From NCBI GenBank assembly GCA_014376425.1, contig JACMRO010000216.1, forward strand, positions 1 to 8,773: a stretch of 8,773 nucleotides of DNA, given 5' to 3'. The position numbers and the translations under genes are program-made. A model generated the notes under the pieces. It saw nothing but the letters and a program-made list of their open reading frames with translations. It was not told the origin of the DNA and searched no databases. The stretch comes from Rubritepida sp. GTDB taxonomy: Bacteria > Pseudomonadota > Alphaproteobacteria > Acetobacterales > Acetobacteraceae. Below are positions 5,532 through 8,773 of this stretch, piece by piece (position 1 is the stretch's first letter; each line of letters opens with the position of its first letter).

Positions 5532-6503
5532 ATGACCATCGCTTTCGTCTTCCCCGGCCAGGGCAGCCAGGCGCCCGGCATGGGCCGCGAGCTGGCCCAG
5601 GCCTTCTCCATCGCGCGCGAAACCTTCCAGGAGGTGGACGACGCGCTGGGCGAACACCTGTCGAAGCTGATCTTCGAAGGCCCGCCCGATGAGCTGACGC
5701 TCACCAGCAATGCCCAGCCGGCGCTGCTGGCGGTGTCGCTGGCGGTGGTTCGGGTGCTGGAACGCGAGGGCGGCTTCACCCTGGCCGACCGGGTCGCGCT
5801 GGTCGCCGGCCATTCGCTGGGCGAATACAGCGCGCTGACCGCCGCCGGCTCCTTTACCGTGGCGGTGGCGGCGCGGCTGCTGCGGCTGCGCGGCAATGCC
5901 ATGCAGCAGGCCACGCCTGCCGGCAGCGGCGCCATGGCCGCACTGCTGGGGGCGGATGCCGATCAGGCCCGCGCGATCTGCGAAGAGGCTGCCCAAGGGG
6001 GCGAGGAGGGCGAGGAGGGCGAGGGTGGCGGGGTGGTCGAACTGGCGAACGATAATGGCGCCGGCCAGTCGGTGATCTCGGGCGACCGTGCCGCCGTCGA
6101 GCGCGCCATCGAGATCGCCCGCGCCGCCGGCGTGAAGCGCGCCATGCTGCTGCCGGTCTCGGCGCCCTTCCACTCCTCGCTGATGGAGCCCGCCGCGCAT
6201 GCCATGCGCACCGCGCTGGAGGGGGCCGCCATCTCACCGCCCAACCCGCCCCTGGTCGCCAACGTCACCGCGGCGAAGGTGACCGACCCCGATGCGATCC
6301 GCGACCTGCTGGTGCGCCAGGTCACCGCCACGGTGCGCTGGCGCGAATGCATGGCCGCGATGGTGGCGATGGGCTGCGACCGGTTCGTGGAAATCGGCGC
6401 CGGCCGCGTGCTGACCGGCCTGGGCCGCCGCAACGCACCGGACGCCACCAGCAGCGCCATCGGCACGCCGGCGGACATCGAAGCTTTCCTGAAGTCGCTG
6501 TGA
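5532..6503 (+). CDS. fabD: Malonyl-CoA:acyl carrier protein transacylase
   Basis: FabD moves the malonyl group from CoA to acyl carrier protein, giving the extender for fatty-acid synthesis in the cytoplasm. The 323-residue protein begins with FPGQGSQ (7-13, oxyanion-hole Gln10). The nucleophile is Ser95 in GHSLGEYS, Arg120 (LRLRGNAM) binds the malonyl carboxylate, and the catalytic His214 lies in APFHSSLM. EIGAGRVLTGLGRR (287-300) is the usual C-terminal motif. It is some ten residues longer than typical because of a Glu/Gly-rich tract at 156-167, encoded by a 9-bp tandem repeat, in a loop between EEAA and VVELANDNGAGQ. No catalytic residue is lost. ATG 5532 has AGG at 5523-5525. It is the first gene of fabD-GNAT-fabG and overlaps the acetyltransferase start by four bases. 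Confidence 0.97.
   Translation: MTIAFVFPGQGSQAPGMGRELAQAFSIARETFQEVDDALGEHLSKLIFEGPPDELTLTSNAQPALLAVSLAVVRVLEREGGFTLADRVALVAGHSLGEYSALTAAGSFTVAVAARLLRLRGNAMQQATPAGSGAMAALLGADADQARAICEEAAQGGEEGEEGEGGGVVELANDNGAGQSVISGDRAAVERAIEIARAAGVKRAMLLPVSAPFHSSLMEPAAHAMRTALEGAAISPPNPPLVANVTAAKVTDPDAIRDLLVRQVTATVRWRECMAAMVAMGCDRFVEIGAGRVLTGLGRRNAPDATSSAIGTPADIEAFLKSL
6001..6024 (+). repeat. 9-bp in-frame tandem repeat inside fabD
   Basis: GCGAGGAGG is repeated exactly at 6001-6009 and 6010-6018 and continues as a decayed partial copy, GCGAGG, at 6019-6024. The unit length is a multiple of three and encodes the Glu/Gly tract of FabD, so gain or loss of a unit would keep the frame. Confidence 0.8.
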
Positions 6504-6919
6504 GCCTGCACGTCACCGCCGCGCCCAGTGAGGCCGACCGCCAGGCGGTTCTGGATGGGCTGCTCGCCTTCAACCGTGCGGTGCTCGGCGCACTGGACCA
6601 GCCGCCGGTGCCCCTTGCCGTGCTGTGGCGCGACGACGCGGGCGCGCCAGCCGGCGGCGCCATCGGCCGCAGCTGGGGCGGCTGGGTCTTCATCGAATTA
6701 CTGCACCTGCCCGATAGGCTGCGCGGCCGCGGCGTCGGCCGTCAGGTGATGGCCGCCATCGAGGCGGAGGCCCGCGCCCGCGGCTGCATGGGCGTCTACC
6801 TCGACACCTTCTCCTTTCAGGCCAGGCCGTTCTACGAAAAGCTCGGCTACACCGTCTTCGGCAGGCTGGAGGGCATGCCGTTCGGGCATGACCGCTTCTG
6901 GCTCGCCAAACGATTCTGA
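6500..6919 (+). CDS. GNAT-family N-acetyltransferase between fabD and fabG
   Basis: This 139-residue protein has the single-domain GNAT fold, which transfers an acetyl group from acetyl-CoA to an amine. The acetyl-CoA pyrophosphate loop is RGRGVGR (75-81), after the hydrophobic strand VFIELLHL (63-70) and before a helix rich in Ala and Glu. The end, YLDTFSFQARPFYEKLGY (100-117), is the usual strand-then-helix of the family, with Tyr112 a possible general acid. The substrate cannot be told. The GTG start at 6500 shares GTGA with the fabD stop, so translation is probably coupled; there is no strong ribosome site of its own. An ATG 153 bases upstream is in frame but would overlap fabD heavily and add a low-quality Arg-rich stretch, so it is rejected. 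It ends ten bases before the start of fabG. Confidence 0.9.
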   Translation: MSLHVTAAPSEADRQAVLDGLLAFNRAVLGALDQPPVPLAVLWRDDAGAPAGGAIGRSWGGWVFIELLHLPDRLRGRGVGRQVMAAIEAEARARGCMGVYLDTFSFQARPFYEKLGYTVFGRLEGMPFGHDRFWLAKRF

Positions 6920-6922
6920 GGA
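6918..6922 (+). promoter_or_regulatory. fabG ribosome binding site overlapping the acetyltransferase stop
   Basis: GAGGA begins within the TGA of the acetyltransferase gene (6917-6919) and lies six bases before the ATG at 6929. The overlap favours one transcript read through all three genes. Confidence 0.65.
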
Positions 6923-6928
6923 CACGCC

Positions 6929-7666
6929 ATGTTCAAGCTCGCAGGCCGCATCGCGCTGGTGACCGGCGCCTCATCGGGGATCGGCGTCGCCATTGCCCAG
7001 GCGCTGCACGCCCAGGGGTGCCATGTCGTGCTCAGCGGCCGGCGCGAGGCGGAGCTGAACGCGGTGGCCGCGGGCCTGGGCGAACGCACCCGCGTGGCCG
7101 TGGCCGACCTGGCCGACCCCCTGGCACCGGCGGCGCTGGTCGAGGGCATCGAGGCCACCGAGGGCCGGCTCGACATCCTGGTCAACAATGCGGGCTTCAC
7201 CCGCGACCGCCTGGCGCTGCGGATGGAGGATGCCGACTGGAACGCGGTGCTGGAGGTGGACCTGAACGCTCCCTTTCGCCTGGCGCGCGCCGCGCTGCGC
7301 GGAATGATGAAGCGGCGCGCCGGACGGATCGTTTCCATCGCGTCAATCGTGGGCGTAATGGGCAATGCCGGCCAGTCGAACTATGCCGCCGCCAAGGCCG
7401 GGCTGATCGGCATGAGCAAGTCGCTGGCGCAGGAAGTCGCGCCTCGCCACGTCACGGTGAACGTGGTGGCGCCGGGCTTCATCGAGACGCCGATGACCGA
7501 CAAGCTGAACGAAACCCAGAAAGCGACGCTGCTGAGCCGCATTCCCCTCAACCGGATGGGTTCTGCCGCCGATGTGGCAGCCGCCGTGGCCTATCTGGCG
7601 TCGGACGAGGCGGCTTGGGTGACCGGCACCACGCTGCACGTCAATGGTGGCATGGCGATGCTGTAG
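6929..7666 (+). CDS. fabG: 3-oxoacyl-[acyl carrier protein] reductase
   Basis: FabG reduces 3-oxoacyl-ACP to 3-hydroxyacyl-ACP with NADPH, the first reduction of each elongation cycle. The 245-residue length is typical of this short-chain dehydrogenase. TGASSGIG (12-19) binds the cofactor, with Arg38/Arg39 (SGRRE) suiting the NADPH phosphate. NNAG is at 86-89. The catalytic set is Asn113 (DLNAP), Ser139 (SIASIVG), Tyr152 and Lys156 (NYAAAKAG). VAPGFIETPMT (180-190) and the C-terminal HVNGGMAML are classic for FabG rather than other dehydrogenases, and the neighbouring fabD agrees. It is the last gene of the cluster: the next genes are on the opposite strand, so acpP and fabF must lie elsewhere. 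Confidence 0.95.
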   Translation: MFKLAGRIALVTGASSGIGVAIAQALHAQGCHVVLSGRREAELNAVAAGLGERTRVAVADLADPLAPAALVEGIEATEGRLDILVNNAGFTRDRLALRMEDADWNAVLEVDLNAPFRLARAALRGMMKRRAGRIVSIASIVGVMGNAGQSNYAAAKAGLIGMSKSLAQEVAPRHVTVNVVAPGFIETPMTDKLNETQKATLLSRIPLNRMGSAADVAAAVAYLASDEAAWVTGTTLHVNGGMAML

Positions 7667-7668
7667 GC

Positions 7669-7718
7669 GGCGCCGCGCGCCAGGTCAGGGGCTGGGTCCA
7701 GGGCCTTCTGCCTCCCTG
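7669..7718. terminator. Possible hairpins in the 67-bp gap between convergent fabG and rppH
   Basis: GGCGC, loop CGC, GCGCC at 7669-7681 directly follows the fabG stop. A second weak stem, CAGGG (7699-7703) with CCCTG (7714-7718), has a 10-base loop. Neither has a T-run, so neither is a typical intrinsic terminator, but both genes must end here and GC-rich genomes often lack the run. Low confidence. Confidence 0.25.
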
Positions 7719-7733
7719 CCAAGCGCACCCTTC

Positions 7734-8225
7734 TCACTTCCGCGGCGGCGCAGCGAACGGCGCAAATTCCCGCGCCAGCGCCTCATAGATCGCGCGCTTG
7801 AACTCCACCGCCATGCCCGGCAGCTCCTCCAGCCGCGCCCAGCGCCAGGCGTCGAACTCCGGATGTGGGTCGAGGTCGAGCCGGATGTCGCCATCCTCGC
7901 CGCCGAATCGCAGCGCGAACCATTTCTGCGTCTGCCCCCGCCACTTGCCGCCCAGGGCACGGCCGATCAGTTCCGCCGGCAGGTCGTAATCCAGCCAGCC
8001 GGGGTATTCCGCCAGCAGCGAGGCATGGTCGGTGCCGACCTCCTCCTTCAGCTCGCGCAGCGCTGCAGGGTAGGGGTCCTCACCCGCATCCATCCCGCCC
8101 TGGGGCAGTTGCCAGCCGCCGGCCGTACCCTCGGCGTTGGGGAAATCGGCACGGCGGGCGACCAGCACGAGGCCGGCGCGGCTGAACAGCACGACGCCCA
8201 CATTGGGTCTCAGGGGCAGGCTCAT
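7734..8225 (-). CDS. rppH: RNA pyrophosphohydrolase (Nudix)
   Basis: RppH removes pyrophosphate from the 5' end of primary transcripts and so starts their decay. The 163-residue protein has the Nudix box with Gly43, Glu49 and RELKEEVGT (57-65), the glutamates binding magnesium. GWQLPQGGMDAGE (37-49) is the strongly conserved opening of the RppH group, and the C-terminal EFKRAIYEALAREFAP (141-156) matches the RppH ending, which separates it from other Nudix enzymes. The ATG overlaps the TGA of the deacetylase gene as ATGA, so the two are very likely co-translated. It converges with fabG. Confidence 0.94.
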   Translation of the reverse strand: MSLPLRPNVGVVLFSRAGLVLVARRADFPNAEGTAGGWQLPQGGMDAGEDPYPAALRELKEEVGTDHASLLAEYPGWLDYDLPAELIGRALGGKWRGQTQKWFALRFGGEDGDIRLDLDPHPEFDAWRWARLEELPGMAVEFKRAIYEALAREFAPFAAPPRK

Positions 8226-8773
8226 CGCGTCGCCTCCGGCCGCCGGATGAGCGACGACACCGGCACCAGCACCAGCCCCCTGCCCTCCAGCCCCTCAGCC
8301 CAGGCCAGCAGCCGGTCGAGCAGCACCGGCGTAACCTCGCCGGCCAGGCCCAGCGCCATGCCGCGCTCGCGCGCCAACCGCTCCAACGTGCCCAGCCTGA
8401 GGTCGATATCGTTGCGCGTGGCCGGCTCGTCCACCACCACATCGATGGAGCGGCCCCAGGCGCGCACCGGGTTGCGGGCACCCGGGCGCGGGTCGATGTA
8501 GAGCAGGCCGCGGCGGCGCAGATTGTCCTGCATGGTGCCGAAGGGCTCGCTGAGCGCAGCGAAGCGTTCGCCCCGCAGCGGCCCCAGCGCACCCACCACG
8601 CCGACATAGCCGTGGAAGCGGCTCAGCACCCACATCAGCCGGTCCTCATTGGCGGCGGGGGTCAGCCCGGTCAGCAGCGCCCGGTCGCCGGCATCGTTCT
8701 GCGGGTAGCCCTGCGGCTCCATCGGCAGCGACATCAGCATCTCGATGCCGCGGCCGCGGGCATGGTCCAGCAG
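8222..8773 (-). CDS. Divergent polysaccharide deacetylase family protein, C-terminal part (runs off right edge)
   Basis: The visible 183 residues open at the window edge, so the start is outside. SLPMEPQGYPQNDAGDRALL (15-34 of the visible part), then TGLTPAANEDRLMWVLSRF (35-53) and GYVGVVGALG (55-64), match the YibQ/DUF610 divergent deacetylase family from memory. The strand LLYIDPRPGA (90-99) and the helix-rich tail fit the same alpha/beta barrel. The family resembles carbohydrate deacetylases but its activity is poorly established. It is commonly found next to murein hydrolase activator envC, the protease ctpA and rppH, so the first two would be expected to the right. An ATG at 8740 lies within the conserved domain and should not be taken as the true start. 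Confidence 0.9.
   Translation of the reverse strand: MLDHARGRGIEMLMSLPMEPQGYPQNDAGDRALLTGLTPAANEDRLMWVLSRFHGYVGVVGALGPLRGERFAALSEPFGTMQDNLRRRGLLYIDPRPGARNPVRAWGRSIDVVVDEPATRNDIDLRLGTLERLARERGMALGLAGEVTPVLLDRLLAWAEGLEGRGLVLVPVSSLIRRPEATR

Noticed and set aside
4488..6200. 570-codon minus-strand open frame opposite the creatininase gene and fabD
   Set aside because: It has shadow composition and covers two well-supported plus-strand genes and their intergenic gap.
6347..6919. Longer version of the GNAT protein, starting at 6347
   Set aside because: The added 51 residues overlap fabD in another frame and are Arg/Gly/His-rich; GTG 6500 gives the normal GNAT length and a coupled start.
1..8773. 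Mobile elements, CRISPR, tRNA or toxin-antitoxin system
   Set aside because: No transposase, terminal repeats, spaced repeats, cloverleaf or small gene pair could be seen on either strand.

Overview
This window is strongly GC-rich bacterial chromosome, almost entirely coding, with codon third positions dominated by G and C. The gene content, protein sequences and the yibQ-like deacetylase/rppH pairing point to an alphaproteobacterium, and I would guess a member of the Acetobacteraceae (Roseomonas-like). That placement comes from general resemblance, not a search. No rRNA, tRNA, CRISPR array, insertion sequence or phage gene was seen.

Layout, left to right. (1) 1..476 (-) is the N-terminal part of an unrecognised two-helix membrane protein starting at GTG. 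It is divergent from (2) 570..2180 (+), a GMC-family flavin oxidoreductase of unknown alcohol substrate. The 93-bp gap between them carries repeated AGTTTCC boxes. (3) 2177..3667 (-) is a cryptochrome/photolyase-family flavoprotein whose stop codon overlaps that of the GMC gene. (4) 3710..4471 (-) is an unrecognised 253-residue helical protein just upstream of the photolyase, so the two probably share a transcript. (5) 4611..5402 (+) is a creatininase-family metal-dependent amidohydrolase, divergent from gene 4. (6) 5532..7666 (+) is a tight fatty-acid cluster: fabD, a GNAT acetyltransferase overlapping the fabD stop by 4 bp, and fabG. (7) 7734..8225 (-) is rppH, an RNA pyrophosphohydrolase, and (8) 8222..8773 (-) is the C-terminal part of a divergent polysaccharide deacetylase (YibQ-like). 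Genes 7 and 8 overlap by ATGA and converge on fabG.

How the genes work together. fabD loads malonyl groups on acyl carrier protein and fabG performs the first reduction of the elongation cycle; acpP and fabF, the usual neighbours, are not in the 3' part of this window. The deacetylase/rppH pair is a housekeeping arrangement that often follows cell-wall genes (envC, ctpA), which would lie beyond the right edge. The left half (GMC oxidoreductase, photolyase, helical unknown, creatininase family) looks like accessory metabolism and light-related repair or sensing, with no clear single pathway.

I found no convincing new multi-gene system. The points most worth a second look are the photolyase-family protein, in which two of the three classical electron-transfer tryptophans and the FAD-facing asparagine appear replaced; a Glu/Gly tandem-repeat insertion inside FabD; the acetyltransferase coupled between fabD and fabG; and several small inverted or direct repeats in the intergenic regions.
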